NCBI GenBank assembly: GCA_028715865.1
Contig: JAQUQY010000005.1
Span: forward strand, 1-19,200
Reading direction: 5' to 3'
DNA length: 19,200 nucleotides
From: Syntrophales bacterium
GTDB taxonomy: Bacteria; Desulfobacterota; Syntrophia; Syntrophales; UBA2210
The notes beneath the pieces are model-generated. The model searched no databases and had not been told where the DNA came from. It was given only the letters and a program-made list of their open reading frames with translations. Position 1 is the first letter of the stretch; the number at the start of each line of letters is the position of its first letter. Of the stretch, positions 7,535-14,619 are shown piece after piece. A program made the position numbers and the translations under genes.

Positions 7535-8335
7535 TTACTCTTTAAACAGTCCTGAATAGAACTCCGTACGGCGATCACTGAAAAGATCGTTGTATTCGTT
7601 TATGGACTTGATCAAGGCTCGTTCCACGTCAACATCCGCGGCAACGGCAATCTCCTCAGCGCCGCCGCAGCGGTGAACGATATCACCACCTGGACCGGTT
7701 ATCTGGCTCAAACCCGTATAGGAAAGCAGCTTTCCTCCCCGCTCTTCACAGCCGGTTCGGTTTGCCGTCACGGCAAAAACCCTGTTCTCCAGGCACCTGG
7801 TCTTCATTGCGTCCTGGCAGAATGGAAGCACAAGATTGGCTGGATGGCAGACGACTTGAGCTCCCTTCAGGGCAAGGGCGCGCATTGATTCCGGGAAAAA
7901 CCAGTCGAAACATATCATTATGCCGATTTTTCCTATGGGCAGGTCATGGACCTGAAACCCACCGTCGCCGGGGGTAAACCACAGCTTTTCTTCGAAAAAC
8001 AGGTGAATCTTGCGATAGCAGGCGATGAACCCTTCAGGACCCACAAGAACGGCGGAATTGTAGATATTTTCTCCGTCCCGCTCTGCAAGGCCGGCCACAA
8101 TGAAGCAGTCCTTGTCTCTGGCAGCCCGGCAGAGGGCATTTGTAGTCTTTCCACCCGGGACCTCTTCGGCCAGAGCCAGAGCCTCTTCACGGGAAGTGAT
8201 CAGGTAGCCGGTCATGCAAAGTTCCGGCAGAACCAGGAGGTCGGCCTCCAAGGGCTCCATCAGCGCGATAACCTTTTCAATATTGCGGTCTATGGCCCCG
8301 AAAATCGGGTCATACTGCACATAACCGATCTTCAT
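7535..8335 (-). CDS. Carbon-nitrogen hydrolase (nitrilase superfamily), amidase-like
   Basis: A cytoplasmic nitrilase-superfamily enzyme, 266 residues from the ATG at 8335. The catalytic triad is visible: Glu in LVLPELCMTGY (about 38), Lys in YRKIHLF (about 109) and Cys in GIMICFDWFFPE (about 142). The fold is short, without extra domains, and resembles the amidase/N-carbamoyl-amide hydrolase branches more than true nitrilases; the substrate is unknown. A GTG at 8344 would add three residues, but it lies within the GAGGTG ribosome-binding site (GAGG at 8344-8347), which favours the ATG. It follows the acyl-CoA dehydrogenase gene by about 90 bases on the same strand, separated by a strong hairpin, so it may be co-transcribed at reduced level. 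Confidence 0.85.
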   Translation of the reverse strand: MKIGYVQYDPIFGAIDRNIEKVIALMEPLEADLLVLPELCMTGYLITSREEALALAEEVPGGKTTNALCRAARDKDCFIVAGLAERDGENIYNSAVLVGPEGFIACYRKIHLFFEEKLWFTPGDGGFQVHDLPIGKIGIMICFDWFFPESMRALALKGAQVVCHPANLVLPFCQDAMKTRCLENRVFAVTANRTGCEERGGKLLSYTGLSQITGPGGDIVHRCGGAEEIAVAADVDVERALIKSINEYNDLFSDRRTEFYSGLFKE

Positions 8336-8364
8336 GAAAGTCACCTCGAGTTAGCCGGCATCCA

Positions 8365-8407
8365 GGGGAGGGAATGAGCGGGAAGGGAAATTCCCTCCCC
8401 GCTCATT
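8365..8407 (-). other. Two mutually exclusive hairpins between acyl-CoA dehydrogenase and nitrilase-family genes
   Basis: A near-perfect 17-bp inverted repeat pairs 8373-8389 with 8391-8407 (arms starting AATGAGCGGG and ending CCCGCTCATT, one A-C mismatch). A second perfect 10-bp pairing, GGGGAGGGAA at 8365-8374 with TTCCCTCCCC at 8391-8400, competes for the same arm. Neither is followed by a T-tract on the minus strand, so a simple intrinsic terminator is unlikely. The element could attenuate read-through into the nitrilase gene or protect the upstream message; this is inferred. Confidence 0.5.
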
Positions 8408-8424
8408 GCTTGAGCCGCGCTCCA

Positions 8425-10248
8425 CTAAACGATGAAAGCCTCATCGGGTATGCGCACGGCACTAATCTCGTCCTGTTTTATTGTTTCACACCTGGCCGGA
8501 ACAACAGCGGTGGTTCGGTTGATGAAAAACCTGGCCCCCTCGATCTTTCCGGTATAGAAATGCTTCTCCTTGTCAAGGGAAGCGCTTTCCAGCGCCCGGG
8601 TGGCAGTGACGGCCATCTTCAGATGCAGCGCGCCCGTTATGGCATCGCTGAGGCAGTGCATGAAGTCATAGGCGCCCAGCAGGGGAACGAAGGGATTCTT
8701 CTTCAACATGCCGGCATATTCCATGGCGGTCCCGGCGCAGGCGTTGATGGCCGCTTCAACCACGGCCGCCTCGGCGCTGAGGCTTTCCACGGCCTTGGCC
8801 TCGGCTATGTATTCCTGCATAAGGCCCAGGAGGCTGACAAACACCATCCCCTTCTTCATAGGAAGCTTGCGGCCCAGGAGGTCCAGGGCCTGGATTCCGT
8901 TGGTGCCCTCGTAGATGCAGTTTATCTTCTGGTCTCGCATCATCTGCTCCACGGGATACTCACGGCAGTACCCGTATCCTCCGAAAGTCTGCACGGCCAG
9001 GTCATTTACAACCATCCCCATATCAGTGCAGTATGCCTTGACCAGGGGAGTCAGGATATCAACCAGGTCGGTCCACTTGGTCTTGTCATCCTCGGTTTCG
9101 GCAACCATCTTCTTGTCCATGCAAAAGTAGCACAACAGGGTCAGCGCCCGGATGCCTTCGGTGATGGATTTCTGTTTGAGAAGCATCCTCCTCACGTCGG
9201 CATGCTGGATTATGGGTACCTGGGGTGCGTTTGGGTCCTTACCGGCCATAATGTTGGCCCCCTGGAGGCGCTCCTGGGCGTACACAACGGCATGGCGGTA
9301 CCCGGCTGTAGCCAGCGCCACACCCATCATGCCGACGCCCTGGCGCTCTTCATTCATCATATGGAACATGATCTTCATGCCCTCGCGTTCCTGTCCCATG
9401 AGGTAACCGACGCAATTGCCCTTGTCGCCGAAATTCAATGTACAGGTGGCATTTCCGTGGATCCCCATCTTGCTCTCGATGTTGCCGCAGGTAACGTCGT
9501 TGGGCTCTCCCAGGGAGCCGTCATCGTTTATGCGGATCTTCGGAACAACGAAAATGGAGATACCGCCCGTTCCGGCCGGGTCGCCCTCTATCCTCGCCAG
9601 CACGGGGTGAATGATATTTTCGGTCAGGTCATGATCCCCGGAGGAAATGAAGGACTTCGTTCCGGTGATGGAGAAGGTGCCGTCCGGGTTTCTCTTTGCC
9701 GTTGTCTTGAGGGCGCCCACATCGGAACCCGCACCAGGCTCTGTCAGACACATTGTTCCCGCCCATTGACCGGTAAACATCTTTTCGATAATAATCTTCT
9801 TCAGCGGATGCTCGAAAAAATCGATTAAGAGCCTCGCCGCCCCGTGGGTAAGGCCCGGGTACATAACGAAGGCCTGGTTGCAGGACAGGAACATTTGGGC
9901 AGTTACCGCGCTCACCACGGCAGGAAGCTGCTGGCCGCCGTATTCGTACTCGTCAGAGGTGCACATCCAACCTCCCTCCGAGTAAAGCTGCCAGAGCCTG
10001 TGGTAGGACTCGGGAACAAACACTTTGCCGTCCTTGAAGACGGCTTCAACAGGTTTTTTGTGGATCTCGTCCGGATAGGTGGGGGCGATTTCATTCTCTG
10101 CCAGCTTTGCCGCCTCGTTCAGTACCATGTTAACCATGTCCGCATCATGATCGGCATAGGGGCTCTTGCCAAGGATATCCTTACCGATTTCGAAAACTTC
10201 ATGCAGCAGAAAGCTGTTGTCCCTTTCATCAATCCATTTGCTAGCCAT
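8425..10248 (-). CDS. Acyl-CoA dehydrogenase, large (DmdC-like) form
   Basis: FAD-dependent acyl-CoA dehydrogenase of about 607 residues that introduces a 2,3-double bond into an acyl-CoA. The core domains are intact: LTEPGAGSDVGALKT (from about 168) and the QTFGGYGY motif (420-427) are typical, and IYEGTNGIQALDLLGRKL holds the probable catalytic glutamate (about 447). The roughly 200-residue extension over classical 380-residue enzymes, with its C-terminal helical domain, places it with the 3-methylmercaptopropionyl-CoA dehydrogenase (DmdC)-like group, which is abundant in deltaproteobacterial fatty-acid and aromatic degraders. The acyl substrate cannot be assigned. AAGGAG (10255-10260) abuts the ATG at 10254 directly but stands six bases from the ATG at 10248, so I choose the latter (MASKWIDE). 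It lies downstream of the TetR-type gene, which probably controls it. Confidence 0.92.
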   Translation of the reverse strand: MASKWIDERDNSFLLHEVFEIGKDILGKSPYADHDADMVNMVLNEAAKLAENEIAPTYPDEIHKKPVEAVFKDGKVFVPESYHRLWQLYSEGGWMCTSDEYEYGGQQLPAVVSAVTAQMFLSCNQAFVMYPGLTHGAARLLIDFFEHPLKKIIIEKMFTGQWAGTMCLTEPGAGSDVGALKTTAKRNPDGTFSITGTKSFISSGDHDLTENIIHPVLARIEGDPAGTGGISIFVVPKIRINDDGSLGEPNDVTCGNIESKMGIHGNATCTLNFGDKGNCVGYLMGQEREGMKIMFHMMNEERQGVGMMGVALATAGYRHAVVYAQERLQGANIMAGKDPNAPQVPIIQHADVRRMLLKQKSITEGIRALTLLCYFCMDKKMVAETEDDKTKWTDLVDILTPLVKAYCTDMGMVVNDLAVQTFGGYGYCREYPVEQMMRDQKINCIYEGTNGIQALDLLGRKLPMKKGMVFVSLLGLMQEYIAEAKAVESLSAEAAVVEAAINACAGTAMEYAGMLKKNPFVPLLGAYDFMHCLSDAITGALHLKMAVTATRALESASLDKEKHFYTGKIEGARFFINRTTAVVPARCETIKQDEISAVRIPDEAFIV

Positions 10249-10345
10249 ATTCATCTCCTTTGTAATCTTGTTTTTGTTAGGCCGTTCAAATCGAACTGCT
10301 GGTCCATAAGAAAGTTGTGATTACGAGTTCTTGCACTTGCATTGG

Positions 10346-11005
10346 TCATGACTTCTCCAGGCAGTCATTCTTTTTCAACCCCGCTATCACAGCCTCCACT
10401 CCCTCCCTGACACCGGATCGAATTCGTTCTTCCCGAGTCAATTCATCGCCAACAAAAAGGTGGAGGGAAATAATGCCGTTTAGAAGCCCCCACAAAATGT
10501 TTCTAAGACTGTAAATTTTATGGGGCTTTATGTTCATGAACTCTCCCGAATCCACGCCCAGCTGAAGGATTTTTTCTAAAAGAGAAATTGTGCTGTTTGT
10601 CTCCCTGATGATCTCTTTCCGTACATCCCTAGACAGCTTAAGATTCTCCGCGTTGAGCATAAAGTTCATAAGGGTCCTGAACTGTTCTCTCTCATTAAGA
10701 AAAATGTCAATATAAGCATCGGCGAAGTCAAAGAGGATCTTGGAAGCTTGCCTGCCGGGCTGGAAGGTCTGGAGCATCTCGCGGTGAAAAGACTCGATAT
10801 CGGACTGGAGAATCTGGCCGTAAATCTCTTCCTTGCTTTTGAAATACAGGTAAACCGCTCCCTTGCTTAATTCCGCTTTCTTCGCTATGCTTTCAACGGT
10901 TACGGGCCTGAATCCATGCTCGGTAAAAAGTCTTCTGGCTGCCTTTAAAATCGCTTTTTTCCGTTGCGCTTTTTCTCTCCTCCTTCTTTTCTCGGGACCA
11001 ACCAT
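10346..11005 (-). CDS. TetR/AcrR-family transcriptional regulator
   Basis: A DNA-binding repressor-type protein of 219 residues. The N-terminal helix-turn-helix is clear: KKAILKAARRLFTEHGFRPV then TVESIAKKAELSKGAVYLYF and KSKEEIY (about residues 17-62). The remaining residues form the helical ligand-binding and dimerisation domain, which varies by ligand. I place the start at the ATG at 11005 because GAGG stands seven bases upstream and the basic RRRREKAQRKK stretch typically begins these proteins. Upstream in-frame ATGs at 11041 and 11161 exist, but the last lies upstream of the proposed promoter. As first gene of the unit and adjacent to an acyl-CoA dehydrogenase, it plausibly senses an acyl-CoA and represses itself and the dehydrogenase; that is inferred. 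Confidence 0.9.
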   Translation of the reverse strand: MVGPEKRRRREKAQRKKAILKAARRLFTEHGFRPVTVESIAKKAELSKGAVYLYFKSKEEIYGQILQSDIESFHREMLQTFQPGRQASKILFDFADAYIDIFLNEREQFRTLMNFMLNAENLKLSRDVRKEIIRETNSTISLLEKILQLGVDSGEFMNIKPHKIYSLRNILWGLLNGIISLHLFVGDELTREERIRSGVREGVEAVIAGLKKNDCLEKS

Positions 11006-11071
11006 TTTATAACCTCGCTGAATTTCGACCGTGTAAGCCATAAATGCTTCATGCGGACGATAGTGGATTAA

Positions 11072-11094
11072 GGTCAGATTCTGACCCGCAGTCA
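11072..11094 (-). promoter_or_regulatory. Operator-like palindrome upstream of the TetR-type gene
   Basis: GGTCAGATTCTGACC (11072-11086) is a perfect inverted repeat of 7 bp around one central base. It overlaps a second dyad, TGAC-N5-GTCA (11082-11094). It lies just after the predicted -10 element of the minus-strand promoter and about 70 bases before the regulator's start, the usual place for a self-repressing TetR operator. Confidence 0.55.
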
Positions 11095-11100
11095 GTTGAG

Positions 11101-11127
11101 TATTATGCAAAAATAATTTAATATCAA
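11101..11127 (-). promoter_or_regulatory. Putative promoter of the TetR-acyl-CoA dehydrogenase unit
   Basis: Read on the minus strand, TTGATA (11127-11122) is a good -35 box. It is followed after 16 bases by TAATAC (11105-11100), or after 14 by the better-matching CATAAT (11107-11102). The region is strongly AT-rich compared with its surroundings, and the palindrome at 11072-11086 follows at once. The exact -10 is ambiguous. Confidence 0.4.
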
Positions 11128-11527
11128 GCAAAAAAATAGCAGTTCTTATTAATTTTTGCATTGTTGAGTTATTACGCCCCTATTCATGATCGCCTTTATC
11201 CCATCCTTACGGCGATTCTGAAACAGGAGCCTTTGTTTCCGCCGATACAATTTGAATTCCACCCCTCAGTACTTTTGAAACCGCTTTCAGCGAAAAGAAT
11301 TCTTCAGGGCGACACTCTATGGCACAGGATATCAGGCAATTGAGATTGCACAACCAGACAAAAAGAATTGACATCTCCGGTTCTCTGTGGTAGCAAGAAT
11401 CCGTTTTTCGCCGTCGGAATATTGAGATTCATTTTCGAATTCGAGAGGCATCAAGACTGGGTGGTGAGGGAAAATTCCATGCCGCTTCAGCTTCTTGGAG
11501 GGTTCATCTGCCGGAAAGGAGTTTCCG
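11128..11527. other. Long divergent intergenic region without a supported gene
   Basis: About 400 bases separate the minus-strand promoter from the first gene of the electron-transfer operon. The region holds an AT-rich block, an imperfect copy (11163-11177) of GTTGAGTATTATGC at 11095-11108, a small hairpin near 11272-11297 and a candidate plus-strand promoter. Short open frames exist, for example 11319-11393 (24 codons), but none has convincing family similarity or a strong start. The length leaves room for regulator binding. Confidence 0.5.
11368..11396 (+). promoter_or_regulatory. Putative promoter of the DRTGG/PHP/NuoEF-like operon
   Basis: A consensus TTGACA (11368-11373) is followed at the optimal 17-base distance by TAGCAA (11391-11396), a weak -10 that keeps T1, A2 and A5. 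It is the best plus-strand candidate in the long gap before the operon and would give a leader of about 125 bases. Confidence 0.35.
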
Positions 11528-11908
11528 TTGACACTTGGTGAAGTCGTTAAAGTTCTTGATGCCAAGCTTCTTGTCGGTGAGGACAGGCACCTTGCCATTG
11601 AAGTCAAAACCGCCTTCAGTGCCGACCTCATGAGTGACGTCCTGGCCTTCGCAAAGTCGGGAAGTCTTATCCTGACCGGATTGACAACCCCCCAGGTCGT
11701 GCGTACGGCCAGCATACTCGATGCCATCGCTCTCATAATCGTTAGAGGCAAAACTCCTCCCCAGGACACGCTGAAACTGGCCCATGAGCTCGATATCCCC
11801 GTTCTTTCAACGAATTATATTCTCTTTGAAACGTCGGGACGGCTGTACGCCAACGGCATAGTAGGCTGTGTCGAAAAAATAGGGGGCATAAACAACTCTA
11901 AACTATGA
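11528..11908 (+). CDS. DRTGG domain-containing protein (first of two)
   Basis: A small cytoplasmic protein of 126 residues that matches the DRTGG domain, a ligand-binding-like module also found between other domains in phosphotransacetylase and CBS proteins; no enzymatic role is established. The visible pattern is LAFAKSGSLILTGLTTPQVV, then DAIALIIVRGKTPPQDTLKL, then IPVLSTNYILFETSGRL. The literal DRTGG motif is absent, as in many members. I choose the TTG at 11528 because AAAGGAG (11515-11521) stands six bases before it; starting further upstream would include that site within the gene. It overlaps the following ATPase gene by four bases (ATGA). It opens the operon, and a paralogous gene lies two positions downstream. 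Confidence 0.75.
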   Translation: MTLGEVVKVLDAKLLVGEDRHLAIEVKTAFSADLMSDVLAFAKSGSLILTGLTTPQVVRTASILDAIALIIVRGKTPPQDTLKLAHELDIPVLSTNYILFETSGRLYANGIVGCVEKIGGINNSKL

Positions 11909-12339
11909 ATACAACCTACAAAAAATCACTAGCCGTGGAGGGAGGAAATTTCGACAACGCGGGCATGGCATCGATTGAAATCAAAAAGATCCTTAAGGAT
12001 CTGAACATACACGATGACATATTGAGAAAAACGGCAATCGCTGTCTATGAGTCGGAACTGAATATAATATCATACGCCAGAAACGGCAGGATTAACCTCA
12101 TAGTTGACGACAATGAGATAAGCATAGATGTCCAGGACGAAGGCCCAGGAATCGAGGATATTGAATTGGCCATGCAGCCCGGATATTCCACGGCAACTGA
12201 GCACATCAGGCAAATGGGGTTCGGCGCCGGAATGGGTCTTTATAATATAAAAAGCTGTTCGGACCGGTTCGAGATATCTTCAACCGTTAACGTAGGAACC
12301 CACCTCAAGATTATCATTAACAGAGGGAATAACCTATGA
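11905..12339 (+). CDS. Histidine-kinase-like ATP-binding protein (RsbW/anti-sigma type)
   Basis: A stand-alone GHKL-fold ATPase domain of 144 residues without a sensor or dimerisation domain. The N-box glutamate and asparagine are in YESELN (E49, N53), the G1 box is DEGPGI (78-83) and the G2 box is GFGAGMGL (105-112); GTHLKI near the end completes the fold. It is closest to serine kinase/anti-sigma regulators such as RsbW and RsbT, which phosphorylate a partner protein rather than a response regulator. It overlaps both neighbouring DRTGG genes by four bases, so the three are very probably made together and may interact. Proteins of this kind accompany bifurcating hydrogenase genes in other anaerobes, as far as I recall; the target is unknown. 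Confidence 0.85.
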   Translation: MNTTYKKSLAVEGGNFDNAGMASIEIKKILKDLNIHDDILRKTAIAVYESELNIISYARNGRINLIVDDNEISIDVQDEGPGIEDIELAMQPGYSTATEHIRQMGFGAGMGLYNIKSCSDRFEISSTVNVGTHLKIIINRGNNL

Positions 12340-12674
12340 ACCTTGCAAGCCTGGTCCGGGAACTGAATCTCGGCGTTAGATGCTGCCACGATAAACTCGA
12401 CAGGGAAGTTGAGGGTGGATATGTTGGCGACCTCCTCAGTGACATTATCGCCAACAGTAAGAAGGGGGACTTGTGGATAACCCGGCAGTCCCACCAGAAC
12501 ATAGTCGCCGTGGCATCCTTGCGGGAACATGCCGGAATTGTTCTTGCCCTTGGCAGAGAACCTGACGAGGACACCCTTGAAAAAGCGACTCGCGAGAGTG
12601 TCCCCATCCTGGTTACGGATCTGCCGGGATTTGAAATCGCGGGCAAGATATATGAGATTATTACCGGGCAATAG
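12336..12674 (+). CDS. DRTGG domain-containing protein (second)
   Basis: A 112-residue protein with the same fold pattern as the operon's first gene: NSKKGDLWITRQSHQNIVAV, then HAGIVLALGREPDEDTLEKA, then VPILVTDLPGFEIAGKIYEI. The two proteins are clearly related but diverged, and neither keeps the literal DRTGG sequence. The ATG overlaps the upstream ATPase stop (ATGA). No catalytic residues are evident. Likely roles are as a binding or regulatory partner of the ATPase; this is inferred from the tight gene coupling only. Confidence 0.75.
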   Translation: MNLASLVRELNLGVRCCHDKLDREVEGGYVGDLLSDIIANSKKGDLWITRQSHQNIVAVASLREHAGIVLALGREPDEDTLEKATRESVPILVTDLPGFEIAGKIYEIITGQ

Positions 12675-12682
12675 CTGTTTCA

Positions 12683-12703
12683 GCCCGCTGCCGGGACGCG
12701 GGC
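12683..12703 (+). other. GC-rich hairpin between second DRTGG gene and PHP gene
   Basis: GCCCGC (12683-12688) and GCGGGC (12698-12703) form a perfect 6-bp stem with a nine-base loop, followed by CCCTTTAAG, which is not a full T-tract. It occupies one of the few non-overlapping gaps (81 bases) within the operon and could divide the block into two expression segments. It may also be of no consequence. Confidence 0.3.
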
Positions 12704-12755
12704 CCCTTTAAGTTCATGATCCCGGAGAGGTGAAAGAGAAAAAGGAACTTAAACA

Positions 12756-13496
12756 ATGTCCATGAGGGAGTTCAGGTGTGATTTCCATATTCATACATGC
12801 CTGTCTCCATGTGCTGAGCTGGACATGTACCCCAGGGCTCTCATTAGCCGATCAATTGAGGCCGATCTTGATGTCATCGGCATATGTGACCACAATGCCT
12901 CGGAAAACGTCAAATACACGATAGAAGCTGCCCGGGGTACGTCTGTTAAGGTATTCCCGGGAATGGAAGTAACGAGCAGGGAAGAAGTTCACCTGATCGC
13001 GCTCTTTGATAACACCGAATCCCTTGTCGATCTTCAGAAAATCATATACCTGTCATTGCCGGGAACGAATGACGAAGCTGTTTTTGGTTGCCAGGCGATT
13101 GTAAATGACCGGGACGAGGTTGAGGGTTTCAATGAAAGGCTCCTGATCGGGTCTACGACTCTGTCCATAAACGACATAGTCCATACCGTTCACCGCCTTG
13201 AAGGAATCATCATAGCCGCTCATATCGATAGGGAAAGCTTCGGAATCATCGGTCAGCTTGGCTTCATACCTGACAATGTTCACCTTGACGCCCTTGAGGT
13301 TTCGTACCGAACGGGAATAAGCGCGGCCCGAAACATGTATCCTGAACTGGCTAACCACTCTTTCATTTCCTCCTCCGACGCCCACCGGCTGGAAGATATT
13401 GGAAGGACATCAACCATTCTCCGTATCAGGGAACCCAGTGTCAAAGAATTCAAGATGGCCTTTGAAAGACACGATGGCCGGGCCATTGTGGAGTAA
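12756..13496 (+). CDS. PHP-domain metal-dependent phosphoesterase-like protein
   Basis: A 246-residue PHP-superfamily protein (DNA polymerase III alpha/histidinol phosphatase fold). Metal-binding residues are visible in order: H11 and H13 in CDFHIHT, D45-H46 in GICDHN, E71 in FPGMEVTSREEVH with H79, H156 in IAAHIDRES, and D198 with H200 in SSDAHR. The site therefore appears intact for metal-dependent phosphoester hydrolysis. The natural substrate is unknown; candidates include a nucleotide or a phosphorylated protein, given two kinase-like ATPases on either side. AAGGA (12742-12746) precedes the ATG by nine bases. The stop codon is three bases from the next gene's start. Members of this family are found next to NuoE/NuoF-like hydrogenase subunits in other anaerobes. 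Confidence 0.88.
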   Translation: MSMREFRCDFHIHTCLSPCAELDMYPRALISRSIEADLDVIGICDHNASENVKYTIEAARGTSVKVFPGMEVTSREEVHLIALFDNTESLVDLQKIIYLSLPGTNDEAVFGCQAIVNDRDEVEGFNERLLIGSTTLSINDIVHTVHRLEGIIIAAHIDRESFGIIGQLGFIPDNVHLDALEVSYRTGISAARNMYPELANHSFISSSDAHRLEDIGRTSTILRIREPSVKEFKMAFERHDGRAIVE

Positions 13497-13499
13497 ATC

Positions 13500-14051
13500 A
13501 TGGAAGAGATCTCCATGCATGTTCTCGACATCGCCGAAAACTCAACCCGCGCGGGTTCAAAGCTCGTTGAAATAACTATAACCGAGTCCACCATCGAAGA
13601 CACAATGACAATCGAAATCGATGATGATGGATCAGGGATGGACCAGGAAACGATAAAGCTGGCGCTTGACCCCTTCTACACGACCAAGAAGGTTCGAAGA
13701 GTGGGCCTTGGAATTCCTCTTCTCGCCCAGGCGGCGAGGGCGACGGGCGGTTTTTTCTCCATAACCTCAGATCAAGGGAAGGGAACCCGTGTAAAGGCCG
13801 TTTTCCGTTTGGGCCACATTGACCGCCAGCCTCTGGGCAGAATGGATCAGACAGTGATGACGCTGATAGCTGGTAATCCGGAGATAGATTTTGTATACCG
13901 CCATAAAATAAACGGCGGAAGTTACCTTTTCGACACCAGGGAATTGCGGGGCATGCTTGAAGACGTACCGGTTAATCATGCAGATGTAATAAACTTTATT
14001 GGAAAGAACATCCGGGAAGGTATCGCGGAGCTCGCAGCAAAATCCGGATAG
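13500..14051 (+). CDS. Second histidine-kinase-like ATP-binding protein
   Basis: A 183-residue protein with an N-terminal GHKL ATPase domain: HVLDIAENSTRAGSKLVEI as N-box region, DDGSGMD (G1) around residues 42-47, the RVGLGIPLL G2 region near 67-75 and GKGTRV near 93-98. The G2 sequence keeps GLG but is otherwise diverged. Residues from about 105 to 183 form an extra domain with no family I recognise (TVMTLIAGNPEIDFVYRH and following). No histidine phosphotransfer or receiver domain is present. It directly follows the PHP gene by three bases and precedes the electron-transfer genes, which suggests a signalling role tied to them, but the partner is unknown. Confidence 0.8.
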   Translation: MEEISMHVLDIAENSTRAGSKLVEITITESTIEDTMTIEIDDDGSGMDQETIKLALDPFYTTKKVRRVGLGIPLLAQAARATGGFFSITSDQGKGTRVKAVFRLGHIDRQPLGRMDQTVMTLIAGNPEIDFVYRHKINGGSYLFDTRELRGMLEDVPVNHADVINFIGKNIREGIAELAAKSG

Positions 14052-14113
14052 CCTCACCAGGAATAGGATTCTCAGTCATGGTTATCAATGACACTTTATA
14101 GGGAGGAAATTGT

Positions 14114-14608
14114 ATGAAATCTAACTACGAAACGCTCCTGGAGGAATTTTCCAGTGAGCAGATCCAGGAACTGGACGGCATAATCACTGCTTACAAAGGT
14201 AAAGAGGGGGGGCTTATACCGGTGCTTGAAAAGGCTCAGGAGCTCCTCGGATTTCTTCCCGTTCCCATTCAGCAGAGAATTGGAGAAGGCCTTAATCTCC
14301 CCTTAAGCCAGGTTTATGGCGTTGTGACCTTCTATTCCTTTTTTACAATGAAGCCCCGCGGAAGAAACACCGTTCGCATATGCCTTGGAACCGCATGCTA
14401 TGTGAGGGGCGGAAAGAAGCTCGCCGAAGATATAAAGAACAACCTCAAGCTTAAGGAGGGCGAAACAACCCCCGACAGAAGATATACGTTTGAATCGGTC
14501 CATTGCCTGGGCGCCTGCGGCCTCGGACCGGTCATAGTCATCAACGATAACGTTCATGGAAGAGTCAAGCCTGACAAGCTGAAAAACATCCTTGAGCAAT
14601 ACCACTGA
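14114..14608 (+). CDS. NuoE/HydC-like NADH dehydrogenase 24 kDa subunit, [2Fe-2S]
   Basis: A cytoplasmic thioredoxin-like ferredoxin of 164 residues, homologous to NuoE of complex I and to HydC/HymA of multimeric hydrogenases. The helical N-terminus (PVLEKAQELLGFLP) and VYGVVTFYSFF are characteristic. Cluster ligands are C90 and C95 (CLGTACYVRGG) and C131 and C135 (CLGACGLGP), all present with normal spacing. It should pass electrons to or from the flavin site of the NuoF-like protein encoded two genes downstream. The start is supported by GGGAGG seven bases or so upstream. The complex-I membrane arm is not encoded here, so this belongs to a soluble complex. Confidence 0.93.
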   Translation: MKSNYETLLEEFSSEQIQELDGIITAYKGKEGGLIPVLEKAQELLGFLPVPIQQRIGEGLNLPLSQVYGVVTFYSFFTMKPRGRNTVRICLGTACYVRGGKKLAEDIKNNLKLKEGETTPDRRYTFESVHCLGACGLGPVIVINDNVHGRVKPDKLKNILEQYH

Positions 14609-14619
14609 GAGGGAGAGCC

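Noticed and set aside
8374..9828. 484-residue open frame on the plus strand opposite the acyl-CoA dehydrogenase
   Set aside because: It is antisense to a gene with intact family motifs and its translation has the low-complexity composition of a shadow frame.
10284..10296. Short dyad GTTC-AAATC-GAAC between the TetR-type and acyl-CoA dehydrogenase genes as a second operator
   Set aside because: Four-base arms are expected by chance and the sequence differs from the dyad at 11072-11086.
11319..11393. 24-codon frame beginning ATGGCACAG in the long intergenic region, possible leader peptide
   Set aside because: Only a weak AGGG lies upstream, it overlaps the candidate promoter at 11368-11396, and the peptide resembles nothing known.
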